Shown: piece by piece, positions 54,239 through 62,482 of the stretch
Position numbering within the stretch: position 1 is the first letter of the stretch
Layout: every line of letters starts with the position of its first letter
DNA from: JAUVXJ01 sp034411995
GTDB taxonomy: Bacteria > Chloroflexota > Anaerolineae > UBA7937 > B3-Chlor
Direction of reading: 5' to 3'
DNA length: 64,000 bases
Assembly (NCBI GenBank): GCA_034411995.1
Contig: DAOUME010000007.1
Location: forward strand, 248,001 to 312,000
The notes under the pieces: model-generated
Database searches by the model: none
What the model was told of the DNA's origin: nothing
The model's input: only the letters and a program-made list of their open reading frames with translations
Program-made: the position numbers and the translations under genes

Positions 54239-55540
54239 GTGGAAAAGGGCACTCTGGCCGATAGGTCGGGCCTGAGGCCAGGGGACCGCCTGGTTGCCAT
54301 CGATGGTCATGTCCTGCGCGATGTGATTGACTACCACTTCTACGCGGCCGAGGAGCGGTTGGAGCTGGAGATAGAGCGAGCCGCTCACCGGCTCGCTCTC
54401 GTCGTAGAGAGAGAATATGGCCAAGACCTGGGGGTCATTTTCACGGAAGATGTGTTCGATGGGCTCCGCCGCTGTGGCAACAAATGCACGTTCTGCTTCG
54501 TGGACCAGATGCCCCCAGGACTGCGACCCTCCCTCTACGTGAAAGACGACGACTATCGTTACTCCTTCCTTCATGGCAACTTCATCACCTTGACCAACTG
54601 GACTGAGGGAGACTGGGAGCGCGTCGCTGAGCAGCATCTGAGCCCGCTCTACGTCTCGGTCCATTCCACCGATCTGGAGACCAGGCGTCGTTTGTTCTGC
54701 AACCCCCGCGCGCCCGACGTGATGCAGCAGCTACAACGCCTGGCGGGGTCTGGCATCGAGGTACATACTCAGATCGTGGTCGTGCCCGGCTTCAACGACG
54801 GGGAGCAAGTCGAACGGACTCTTCGGGACCTCACCGCGCTGTTTCCTGCTGTGGCTTCCATAGGTGTTGTGCCAGTGGGTTTGACCAGGTATCATCGTGG
54901 CGGCGTCCGGCTGCTTAACAGCGAAGAAGAGCGCGCGATTCTCCAGGTGGTCGTCTCCCGGCAGCAAGAGAACCGCCGAAAGCTGAGCGTCGGCCTCGTG
55001 TATGCCGCCGATGAACTGTATCTGCGCACGGGGTACACCATCCCTCCCGCGGAGGAGTACGATGGCTATCCCCAACTGGAGAACGGCATCGGCCTGGTTC
55101 GCCAGTTGCTCGAGGAGGGAGAGGCGCTGAAGAGAGCGGGTGCCAGCGCGCGAATCAGCGGAAGGGGCACCGTGGTCTGTGGGACGCTGATCGCGCCGGC
55201 GCTGGGCAAGATGTGCGGGGAACTCACTCGGGAGACAGGGCTGGACCTGGCCATCTTGCCGGTGGTGAACGACTTCCTTGGGGCTACAGTCACCGTCTCG
55301 GGACTCCTGACAGGCCGGGACGTCGTCGCTGCCCTTGAGGGAAGAGACCTGGGAGATGCTGCCTTCGTCCCGCGGGCGATGCTCGACTCGTGGGGGGAGG
55401 TGACCCTGGACGGCTTGACCAGGGCGAACCTGGAGGCTTCGCTGGACGTTCCAGTGGTCTCTGCTGGCGGCATCGCGGCGGTGCTGAATCATTTCTCGGG
55501 AAACGGTCGTGGTTGCAGATGGTCGTGCGCCATGCTATAA
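54239..55540 (+). CDS. DUF512 family PDZ / radical-SAM-like protein
   Basis: 433 residues from GTG 54239; however the frame is open upstream and a CTG at 54215 would form a CTGA overlap with the plsC stop after GGGGGAG, adding SGGLIAG that resembles the family start. A PDZ-like segment (GLRPGDRLVAIDG), then CGNKCTFCFVDQMPPGLR with a CxxxCxxC arrangement, and the DUF512 domain GRGTVVCGTLIAP follow. DUF512 proteins often neighbour der; here der is 37 kb away. The 3' end contains the next promoter. Function unknown. Confidence 0.88.
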   Translation: MEKGTLADRSGLRPGDRLVAIDGHVLRDVIDYHFYAAEERLELEIERAAHRLALVVEREYGQDLGVIFTEDVFDGLRRCGNKCTFCFVDQMPPGLRPSLYVKDDDYRYSFLHGNFITLTNWTEGDWERVAEQHLSPLYVSVHSTDLETRRRLFCNPRAPDVMQQLQRLAGSGIEVHTQIVVVPGFNDGEQVERTLRDLTALFPAVASIGVVPVGLTRYHRGGVRLLNSEEERAILQVVVSRQQENRRKLSVGLVYAADELYLRTGYTIPPAEEYDGYPQLENGIGLVRQLLEEGEALKRAGASARISGRGTVVCGTLIAPALGKMCGELTRETGLDLAILPVVNDFLGATVTVSGLLTGRDVVAALEGRDLGDAAFVPRAMLDSWGEVTLDGLTRANLEASLDVPVVSAGGIAAVLNHFSGNGRGCRWSCAML

Positions 55541-55541
55541 T
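55513..55541 (+). promoter_or_regulatory. Promoter of the glmS-ribozyme operon
   Basis: -35 TTGCAG (55513-55518), 17-base spacer, perfect TATAAT (55536-55541) preceded by TGC (extended -10). It lies inside the 3' end of the DUF512 gene. Start predicted near 55548, 55 bases before the ribozyme cleavage site. Confidence 0.85.
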
Positions 55542-55553
55542 GCAGTGAAGTCG

Positions 55554-55574
55554 AAGGAGGTGATGCAGATGTAG
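55554..55574 (+). other. Micro-ORF with perfect Shine-Dalgarno before the ribozyme
   Basis: AAGGAGGTGAT (55554-55564) matches the whole anti-Shine-Dalgarno. It is followed at ideal spacing by ATG TAG (55569-55574), a start-stop pair; an overlapping reading from 55563 is ATG CAG ATG TAG. It lies just downstream of the predicted start and about 30 bases before the ribozyme. It may load a ribosome at the 5' end of the transcript; role unproven. Confidence 0.5.
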
Positions 55575-55594
55575 CCGAGAGGAACGAACAAAGG

Positions 55595-55835
55595 GGAAGT
55601 TAGCGCCGGGACTGGACGTTTCCAGTTGACGAGGTAGGGGTTCCCCCACGCAAGGCGGGGCCAACCGCTCGGTTCGAGACAGCGGAGCGGGAAAATCGAA
55701 AGATCGGCGGATGCCCCTCAGGAGTAGCTACACTCCTGGTCTTCCCCTCCTGAGACGAAGGATTCCCTCAAGGCCTGCGGGCGACCGGCGGGACAAAGGG
55801 CGGTCCGGTAGCGGAGACGTGGCGACTTGTGCCGC
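55595..55835 (+). ncRNA. glmS ribozyme (GlcN6P-responsive self-cleaving leader)
   Basis: The conserved core is readable: AGCGCC with cleavage expected between A55602 and G55603, P1 from ACTGG (55611-55615) with CCAGT (55622-55626), then GACGAGG, and later ATCGGCGGATG. P2 is AGGGG (55636-55640) with CCCCT (55714-55718), and the 3' part ends in GGGACAAAGG. Known ribozymes of this family cut their own mRNA when glucosamine-6-phosphate binds, lowering glmS expression. An extra ~50-base double-hairpin insert lies at 55643-55693. It precedes a GTPase-SIS gene, with glmS second. The 3' border is approximate. Confidence 0.9.
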
Positions 55836-55916
55836 GCCTTTCTCGTGTGCAGTCCATCTCGAGCCCGCCATCGTGTGCTGGAAGGGCTTGGCAACTGCGT
55901 GACAGGAGGGGTACAA

Positions 55917-57074
55917 GTGCATACCAAGAGAGTACTCAAGAAGATCTCCCCCCCTTTCGAGGCTTTCGATCCCCAGGGTGCGATCCTCATGATCAACATG
56001 GTCGACCCCCAGGTGAGCACCATGAAGGTCTTTCTGGAAGCCGTCGAGGAGGTGGGGATTCCTTTCTTTGGCGTCGCCAACAAAACGGACCTCGCAGATG
56101 GTGACGTCACAGCCAGGGTGCAGCAGGATCTCGGGCTGAAGCTCATTCCCGCCTCCATGAAATCCTTGGAGGGCATGGAGGAGATTCGGACCAAGCTCGC
56201 TCAGACCTTCGCCCCGCAGGACCGGATCGCCGTATTGGGCGTGTTCAATAGCGGCAAGACCAGTCTGATCAGCAACCTCACCGGCCTGGACCTCCCTATG
56301 GGCGACCTCCCTGGCACCACCCTCGAGTTCACCGCTTACCCGTACGGCGACTATGTGCTCATCGACACGGTGGGACAGATCATCGATGTCTCGAAGCCGA
56401 TGATGGTCAGCGTGGACCTCTCTGGATGCCGGTCTACGCGCGAGAGGATCGCCAGGGTCTTGCGCCAGGATGCCGAGGGCATACTGGCCACACTGGAGGT
56501 GGCCGTCCCGGCTATGGAGGAAGTCATCGGCATCCTGCGAGAGTGCATCGAGGCCGGACACAAGATCGTGGTGACCGGTGCCGGAGCAAGCGCCCTGGTG
56601 GCCATGGAGATGGCGGGACAGGGCTCAGAGACCGGGGTGCCCATTCTGGTTTTCACCAACAATCTGGGTGACATGCAGCCGGTCAGCTTCGCCAAGGGCA
56701 CCGGAGAGGAAGAGGCGGGGTTGTCCCGGTACATGTCTCTGGCGATCAGTGCGGAGGACGTGGTGATCGGCGTTTCTGCCAGCGGCGGCACGGGTTTCGT
56801 ATACCAGACGCTGGAGCGAGCCAGGGAGAAGGGTGCGATCACGGTGGCTATTACCGAAAACGTGGATACGCCTCTAGGTCATGCCGCCGACTACGTGATC
56901 AAGAGCAACGCCAAGCCGGAAGGCCCGTCGTCGAGCAAGGTGCAAGCGGCCCATCTGGCCATCGGTCACGCTCTGCTCGTCACTCTGGCGGATGAACGGG
57001 GGGTGAGCGCGAACCGCTCCATCGAACTCATGTTGCCAGAGGTCGTGCCCACGAAGAAGATGGGAATCAAGTGA
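55917..57074 (+). CDS. Circularly permuted GTPase fused to a SIS sugar-phosphate domain
   Basis: GTG at 55917, after GGAGGGG, gives 385 residues. The GTPase motifs occur in permuted order: NKTD (G4, 55-58), PASMK (G5 region, 78-82), GVFNSGKTS (G1, 108-116), PGTT (G2, 132-135), DTVG (G3, 150-153), as in YlqF/RsgA-type proteins. From about 190 a SIS domain follows, with VTGAGAS (219-225) and VSASGGTG (286-293), the phosphosugar-binding signature also found in MurQ and GlmS. It lies between the glmS ribozyme and glmS. I know no named protein of this plan. A GTP-dependent sensor or modulator of amino-sugar phosphate metabolism is an inference. Confidence 0.85.
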   Translation: MHTKRVLKKISPPFEAFDPQGAILMINMVDPQVSTMKVFLEAVEEVGIPFFGVANKTDLADGDVTARVQQDLGLKLIPASMKSLEGMEEIRTKLAQTFAPQDRIAVLGVFNSGKTSLISNLTGLDLPMGDLPGTTLEFTAYPYGDYVLIDTVGQIIDVSKPMMVSVDLSGCRSTRERIARVLRQDAEGILATLEVAVPAMEEVIGILRECIEAGHKIVVTGAGASALVAMEMAGQGSETGVPILVFTNNLGDMQPVSFAKGTGEEEAGLSRYMSLAISAEDVVIGVSASGGTGFVYQTLERAREKGAITVAITENVDTPLGHAADYVIKSNAKPEGPSSSKVQAAHLAIGHALLVTLADERGVSANRSIELMLPEVVPTKKMGIK

Positions 57075-57095
57075 AGGTGGGGAGGTAGGAAAGAC

Positions 57096-58943
57096 ATGTG
57101 CGGCATTGTAGGTTACGTGGGACCCCGATTCGCCACCCCCATCTTGCTGGACGGCCTGCGACGCCTGGAGTATCGGGGTTATGACTCCGCTGGTATAGCC
57201 GTTCTGAACCTCGAGGGGGAGATCGAGGTGGAGAAGACCGAGGGAAAGCTTCAGAAGCTGCTGGACGCCGTCGGAGACGGGGGACCCGTGGGGTTCCTGG
57301 GATTGGGACACACTCGCTGGGCCACTCATGGATTGCCCAACGAGATCAACGCCCACCCCCACGCGGACTGTCAGCGGCGGATCGTTCTCGTGCATAACGG
57401 GATCATCGAGAACCACGCGGAACTGCGGGATGAGCTCCTGGGCAAGGGTCATACTTTCATTTCCCAGACCGACACGGAAGTCCTTGCGCACCTCTTCGAG
57501 GAAGAGTATGCAAGGCTGGTGGGGGAGGGTCGTGAGGCGCCGATTCTGCCGGAAGCGGTGCGACGGGGGCTGACGAGGGTTCGAGGTGCCTATGCCGTCG
57601 CTGCCTTTTGCCGGGACGAGCCGCAGGTGCTGGTTGGGGCGCGGCTGTTCTCGCCCCTGGTCGTCGGGTTGGGTCATGGGGAGAACTACCTAGCTTCCGA
57701 CATCCCGGCCGTCTTGCGACACACGCGACGGGCGCTCGTGGTGGACGACGGCGAGGTGGTGACGTTGACACCGGATGGCGTGTCCATCCGCACCCTGGAG
57801 GGAGAGGTGATGCAGCGTGAGCCTCTCCAGATCTCCTGGGATCTCCAGTCGGCGGAGAAGGGCGGCTATCCCCACTTCTATCTCAAGGAGGTCCACGAGC
57901 AACCGCAGGCCCTCGTCAACGCCCTGCGGGGTCGCTTGGACGGGCAGCGCGTTTGTCTCTCTGAGTGGTCTCATCTGGATCTCGACGAGGTGAACCGGGT
58001 CATGGTCGTGGCTTGTGGCTCGTCATACTACGCTGGTCTGGTGGGGAGGCTGCTCATCGAGAAGTGGGCTGGTCTTCCCGTGGACGTGGAAGTCGCGTCG
58101 GAGTTTCGGTATCGCGACCCACTGGTTGACGACAAGACGCTGGTCGTGCTCATTACCCAATCGGGGGAGACCGCCGATACGCTAGCCGCGTTTCGGCTGG
58201 CGCAGAGGAAGGGCGCGCTGACCGTGGCGATCACGAACGTGGTGGGTAGCTCGGTGACTCGCGGGGCGGACGCCACTTTCTATCTCCAGGCCGGGCCTGA
58301 GATAGGCGTCGTCGCCACCAAGACGTACCTCACAGAGCTGGTTGTCCTGTGTCTCATAGCCCTGGATCTGGCGCGCAGGCGGGACCGTATGTCAGAGGCG
58401 GAGGTTGCTGAGGTACTCGGCGAGCTGAGGGAGTTGCCTGCCAAGTTGGAGGTAGCCCTGGAGCAGGAGGAGGCCATTGCGGAGGTAGCCAGGAGGTACG
58501 CCGGCCGGGAAGGTTTCTTCTTCATTGGCCGCCACCTGGGTTACCCTACCGCCCTGGAGGGAGCTCTCAAGCTCAAGGAGATCAGCTATGTGCACGCCGA
58601 GGGCTATGCAGGGGGCGAGCTCAAGCATGGCCCCATTGCGATGCTGGATTCAGGGTTCCCGGTGTTTGCCATCGTGCCTCGAAGTGCGACGTACGAGAAG
58701 CTGCTGAGCAATATCCAGGAGGTCCGTGCGCGGCAAGCTGATGTGCTCGCGGTGGCCACACTGGGGGACGAGGGGATTCGCGCCCTTTCCGAGGAGGTGT
58801 TGTACATCCCTGAGACTCGGGAGGCCCTGACTCCCATTCTGGCTGTCGTTCCGCTTCAGCTCTTTGCCTATTATGTGGCCATGGAGCGTGGCTGCGATGT
58901 GGATCAGCCGCGCAACCTGGCCAAGTCGGTGACGGTGGAGTAG
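57096..58943 (+). CDS. glmS: Glutamine--fructose-6-phosphate aminotransferase GlmS
   Basis: 615 residues. Cys2 of MCGIVGYVG is the glutaminase nucleophile, and the glutaminase domain (1-240) is followed by two SIS domains with SQSGETADT-type (TQSGETADTLA) signatures and the invariant end DQPRNLAKSVTVE. It makes glucosamine-6-phosphate, the precursor of UDP-GlcNAc. It is 21 bases after the GTPase-SIS fusion in the ribozyme-controlled operon, so its product should feed back on both genes. Confidence 0.98.
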   Translation: MCGIVGYVGPRFATPILLDGLRRLEYRGYDSAGIAVLNLEGEIEVEKTEGKLQKLLDAVGDGGPVGFLGLGHTRWATHGLPNEINAHPHADCQRRIVLVHNGIIENHAELRDELLGKGHTFISQTDTEVLAHLFEEEYARLVGEGREAPILPEAVRRGLTRVRGAYAVAAFCRDEPQVLVGARLFSPLVVGLGHGENYLASDIPAVLRHTRRALVVDDGEVVTLTPDGVSIRTLEGEVMQREPLQISWDLQSAEKGGYPHFYLKEVHEQPQALVNALRGRLDGQRVCLSEWSHLDLDEVNRVMVVACGSSYYAGLVGRLLIEKWAGLPVDVEVASEFRYRDPLVDDKTLVVLITQSGETADTLAAFRLAQRKGALTVAITNVVGSSVTRGADATFYLQAGPEIGVVATKTYLTELVVLCLIALDLARRRDRMSEAEVAEVLGELRELPAKLEVALEQEEAIAEVARRYAGREGFFFIGRHLGYPTALEGALKLKEISYVHAEGYAGGELKHGPIAMLDSGFPVFAIVPRSATYEKLLSNIQEVRARQADVLAVATLGDEGIRALSEEVLYIPETREALTPILAVVPLQLFAYYVAMERGCDVDQPRNLAKSVTVE

Positions 58944-58976
58944 ACTCGACGCGTGGCCCTGGAGGTGGAACCGGGC

Positions 58977-58991
58977 CGGGCCTTCGGCCCG
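58977..58991 (+). terminator. Hairpin after glmS
   Basis: CGGGCC, a TTC loop and GGCCCG form a perfect 6-bp GC hairpin, 34 bases after the glmS stop. No T-run follows, so it is only a possible terminator. Confidence 0.35.
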
Positions 58992-59057
58992 CGGCCTCGA
59001 ACAACGCAGGTTGGCAGAGTGGGGAATGAGCAGACCTCTGCAGGAAGTGTGTCGTCG

Positions 59058-59083
59058 GCCCGGCGGCAGCTGCGCCGCCCGGG
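59058..59083. other. GC-rich inverted repeat before the M32 gene
   Basis: GCCCGGCGGC pairs with GCCGCCCGGGC around a short loop (59058-59083). Together with a nearby GCAGAG...CTCTGC pair it could fold the leader upstream of the carboxypeptidase. Its role is unknown; it may instead end glmS transcription. Confidence 0.4.
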
Positions 59084-59129
59084 CAACGCAACGAACTAAG
59101 GGAATTCGCTGGCAAGGTGAGGAGGAGCA

Positions 59130-60635
59130 ATGGGGACAGGGTTGGACGAGCTACGTAAGCAGTTTGGTGTGGTGGCCGATCTCGAAGCGGCCGGAGACGT
59201 GTTGGACTGGGATCAGCAGACGTACATGCCACCTGGGGGCGCGCAGGGACGGGCGATGCAGCTCGCTACCCTGGGCCGCGTGGCTCACGAGCAACTGGTG
59301 AGCGAGGAAATGGGTGAGGCCTTGGAGGCGGCAGAATCGGAAACCTCAGGGCTCGACGCCGACTCAGACGAAGTGCGCACGGTGCGCAAGGCGCGGCGCG
59401 AGTTCGACAAGGCGAGGAAAGTGCCCTCGGAATGGGTGGCAGAGTTCAGGCGGCTGACGGCTCTGGCCCACCAGGTGTGGGAGAAGGCGAGAGCGGAGGC
59501 CGACTTCTCGCAGTTCCGGGCGCCGCTGGAGGAGATCGTACGATTGCGACGCGATTACGTGGGTTTCTTCGCGCCGTTCGATCACGTGTACGATCCGCTC
59601 CTGGACGATTTCGAGCCAGGGATGAAGACAGCCGAGGTGAAGGCCGTTTTCGACGAACTGAGGCCCGAACAGATCGCTCTCGTGCAGGAGATAGTGGACC
59701 GCGGCTCACCGGTGGACGACTCCGTTGTGCACCAGCACTTCGACGAACAGAAGCAGTGGGATTTCGGAATGGAGGTGGCAAAGGCTCTGGGATACGACTT
59801 CGATCGAGGTCGGCAGGACAAGTCTGTGCACCCCTTCACCACGGGGTTTGGCACGGGGGACGTCCGCATCACCACCCGTTTCGATACTCGTTTCCTGAAC
59901 ACGGCTCTCTTCAGCACGATGCACGAGGCTGGCCACGCCATGTATGAGCAGGGCGTGAATCCGGACTTCGATAGGACGCCCCTGGGTATTGCGGCTTCTT
60001 TGGCCATCCACGAGTCGCAATCGCGCATGTGGGAGAATCTGGTGGGCCGCAGCAGGGCCTTCTGGGTGGCTTTCTACGGGCGACTCCAGGGGGTCTTTCC
60101 CGATCAACTGGGCAGCGTGGACCTGGAGAGTTTCTACCGCGCCATCAACAAAGTGGAGCGTTCGCTGATCAGGGTGGAGGCCGACGAGGCCACGTACAAT
60201 CTCCACATCATGCTGCGTTTCGAGCTGGAGATAGCGATGATGGAAGGAAGCCTCGAGGTCGCCGATCTCCCCGAAGCGTGGAACGCCAAGTTCGAAGAGT
60301 TCCTGGGACTCCTGCCGCCCGACGATGGCCAGGGAGTGCTGCAGGATGTCCACTGGTCCGGGGGGATGATCGGATACTTCCCGACGTATGCGCTTGGTAA
60401 CCTGATCGCCGCCCAGCTATGGGCCAAGATCAGTGAGGACGTACCGGATCTGGGCTCCAGGATCGAGAGGGGAGAGTTCGGGGATCTGCTGGGCTGGCTG
60501 CGTGAGAACGTGCACCGGTATGGGTCCAAGTTCGAGGCTACCGAGCTGCTGACCAGGGTCACAGGGAGCGGGCTCACGGCCAGGCCCTACTTGCGGTATC
60601 TGAGGGACAAGTTCGGAGGTATCTACAACCTCTAG
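59130..60635 (+). CDS. Carboxypeptidase Taq (M32 family)
   Basis: 501 residues, standard for M32 metallocarboxypeptidases. The zinc motif HEAGHAMYEQG falls at about residues 265-275, with the family signatures DFDRTPLGIAASLAIHESQSR and GMIGYFPTYALGNLIAAQLW. It trims C-terminal residues from peptides in the cytoplasm using zinc or cobalt. The ATG follows GAGGAG. Neighbours show no link to peptide metabolism. Confidence 0.95.
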   Translation: MGTGLDELRKQFGVVADLEAAGDVLDWDQQTYMPPGGAQGRAMQLATLGRVAHEQLVSEEMGEALEAAESETSGLDADSDEVRTVRKARREFDKARKVPSEWVAEFRRLTALAHQVWEKARAEADFSQFRAPLEEIVRLRRDYVGFFAPFDHVYDPLLDDFEPGMKTAEVKAVFDELRPEQIALVQEIVDRGSPVDDSVVHQHFDEQKQWDFGMEVAKALGYDFDRGRQDKSVHPFTTGFGTGDVRITTRFDTRFLNTALFSTMHEAGHAMYEQGVNPDFDRTPLGIAASLAIHESQSRMWENLVGRSRAFWVAFYGRLQGVFPDQLGSVDLESFYRAINKVERSLIRVEADEATYNLHIMLRFELEIAMMEGSLEVADLPEAWNAKFEEFLGLLPPDDGQGVLQDVHWSGGMIGYFPTYALGNLIAAQLWAKISEDVPDLGSRIERGEFGDLLGWLRENVHRYGSKFEATELLTRVTGSGLTARPYLRYLRDKFGGIYNL

Positions 60636-60660
60636 GCTGACTGGGGGCGGCCGAAAAGCG

Positions 60661-60713
60661 CCGGCCAGGCAGGAATCGCTGCTGGCACTGTCATTGACGC
60701 TCTGTCTGGCCGG
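60661..60713. other. Long imperfect hairpin before the glycosyltransferase gene
   Basis: CCGGCCAGGCAG (60661-60672) pairs with CTGTCTGGCCGG (60702-60713) with one mismatch. A second GTCTGGCC at 60748-60755 could compete for the same partner. It could terminate the M32 transcript or fold the leader of the next gene. Confidence 0.4.
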
Positions 60714-60856
60714 GGGGCGAGGCGACGCCCGCAGAACGAGCCATCTCGTCTGGCCAGCAAATGTGGTGAGAACTATGCATTTCTGCCTGCGGGGCGCTCC
60801 TATGACGCCCGTCAGAGTGTTACCTCTCCGCGCGTGATTCCGGCGGAGTCGTCCAC

Positions 60857-62047
60857 ATGAAAGTGGTGATGGTAGGCCCCTTTGGGCTCAGGCCGCACGG
60901 CACCGTGTCGCGGCGTGCGCTGCCGCTGGGGAAGGCACTGGCGGCCCGTGGCCATGCCGTCGATCTGGTGTTGCCACCGTGGAGTTGCCCCGAAGACAGC
61001 GCGCGGACGTGGCGGGAGGATGGAGTCTCTATCCACAACATCCTCCTACCGCCTTCGATCCCAGTATGGAGCGATGTCGTCATCGTGCTGCGCCTGCTGC
61101 GACGAGCCCTGGCCGGGCGTCCTCAGGTGGTCCACGTCTTCAAGCCGAAAGGCTACTCTGGCTTGGCGGCGGCGCTGCTGTGGTCTCTGGTCAAGCTGCG
61201 CCTGCTGGCGGTGCGGCTGGTGGTGGACAGCGATGACTGGGAGGGGCCTGGAGGCTGGAACGATGTTGGCCATTACTCCTGGTGGGAAAGGCGCTTCTTC
61301 GCCTGGCAGGAGAGATGGGGTATGACTCACTGCCATGCGTTGACGCTGGCCAGCCGGACTCTGAGGGACCTGGTCCTGGAGATGGGGGTCGGCCCGAGTC
61401 TGCTCTACCACGTACCGAACGGGGTGGGCTTCGCGGATGGTCCGCCCGAGGTGGAAACCGGGGAGAGCATCCGCGCGGAGCTGGGTCTGGGTGATGGACC
61501 TGTGGTGCTCCTCTATACCAGGTTCTTCGAGTTCGAGCCGAGCCGCGTGGTCAGCGTGATGGGTGCTGTGGTGAAGGATCGGCCGTCGACGCGCCTGCTG
61601 GTGGTGGGAGCGGGCCTCAGTGGAGAGGAGAAGCGCTTTCTCGCCCTGGCGGAGGAGGCCGGACTTGGCGCTCATCTCGCCTACGCGGGCTGGAGGGAGG
61701 GCAGCGCATTGGCGGGGTGTTTCGCTGCTGCTGATCTGGCGGTTTTCCCCCTGGAGGATAGGCTGTTGAACAGGGCCCGCTGTCCGGCCAAGCTGGCGGA
61801 TTTGATGGCCGCAGGATTGCCTGTGGTGGCCGAGGATGTGGGGGAGGTCGGCGAGTACATAGAGCACCTCTCTTCAGGGTATCTGGTACCACCGGGCGAC
61901 CGGGATGCTTTCGTGACAGGTGTGGTGCAGCTCCTCAAGGATAGACGGCTGAGGGTCCGGCTTGGGCAGCAGGCCAGGCAGCGGGTCAAGGACCAGTTCG
62001 CATGGGACAGGCTCGCGGCCGTGGCGGAGGAGGCCTACGCAGGATGA
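60857..62047 (+). CDS. Glycosyltransferase, GT4-like
   Basis: 396 residues with the GT-B fold plan: MVGPFGLRPHGTVSRRALPLGKALAARGHAV at the N-terminus and a C-terminal donor site with LADLMAAGLPVVAEDVGEVGEYI. Retaining GT4-family enzymes transfer sugars from nucleotide sugars to lipid or polysaccharide acceptors. Its TGA overlaps the VanZ-like ATG, and an O-antigen ligase follows, so it is probably in surface-polysaccharide assembly. Donor and acceptor unknown. Confidence 0.9.
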   Translation: MKVVMVGPFGLRPHGTVSRRALPLGKALAARGHAVDLVLPPWSCPEDSARTWREDGVSIHNILLPPSIPVWSDVVIVLRLLRRALAGRPQVVHVFKPKGYSGLAAALLWSLVKLRLLAVRLVVDSDDWEGPGGWNDVGHYSWWERRFFAWQERWGMTHCHALTLASRTLRDLVLEMGVGPSLLYHVPNGVGFADGPPEVETGESIRAELGLGDGPVVLLYTRFFEFEPSRVVSVMGAVVKDRPSTRLLVVGAGLSGEEKRFLALAEEAGLGAHLAYAGWREGSALAGCFAAADLAVFPLEDRLLNRARCPAKLADLMAAGLPVVAEDVGEVGEYIEHLSSGYLVPPGDRDAFVTGVVQLLKDRRLRVRLGQQARQRVKDQFAWDRLAAVAEEAYAG

Positions 62048-62451
62048 ACTCCGTTCGTATGGGCAGGAAAGTGATTCCCTGGTTGCCGGTCGTCCTGTGG
62101 ATGGGCGTAATCTTCTACTTCTCCGCTCAGCCCGATCTGCCCCACCTGCCGGATGCGCTGATCGATCTGGTGATCAAGAAGCTGGGGCACATGGCTGAGT
62201 ACGCTGTCCTGGCAGCGCTGGCAGTCTGGGCGCTCGGGCATAGCGCCCCACCGAGCGAGAGACGTGCCTTCCTGTGGGCTGTACTGGTCGCCGGGTCGTA
62301 TGCTGTCACCGACGAGCTACATCAGTGCTTCGTGCCCGGGCGGAACGCACAGCCTCTGGACGTGGGGTTCGACGTTCTGGGCGCCTGCCTGGGCTTGCTC
62401 CTGCTCTCGAGGGTCGTGCCCGCTGGCAAAAAAGGCCCTCCGACGCGTTGA
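62044..62451 (+). CDS. VanZ-like membrane protein
   Basis: ATG 62044 overlaps the glycosyltransferase stop (ATGA); 135 residues. The family motifs are VIFYFSAQPDLP, GHMAEYAVLAAL and DELHQCFVPGRNAQPLD. Four hydrophobic helices fit VanZ-like proteins. Some VanZ proteins affect glycopeptide resistance; most are uncharacterised. It ends just before the O-antigen ligase promoter. Confidence 0.9.
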   Translation: MNSVRMGRKVIPWLPVVLWMGVIFYFSAQPDLPHLPDALIDLVIKKLGHMAEYAVLAALAVWALGHSAPPSERRAFLWAVLVAGSYAVTDELHQCFVPGRNAQPLDVGFDVLGACLGLLLLSRVVPAGKKGPPTR

Positions 62452-62476
62452 CAAGGCAGGTCATCCAGCTTATCAT
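62448..62476 (+). promoter_or_regulatory. Promoter of the O-antigen ligase gene
   Basis: A perfect TTGACA (62448-62453), 17-base spacer, and -10 TATCAT (62471-62476), one mismatch from consensus. Transcription would start at about 62483, the first base of the GTG start. Confidence 0.75.
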
Positions 62477-62482
62477 CTGACC

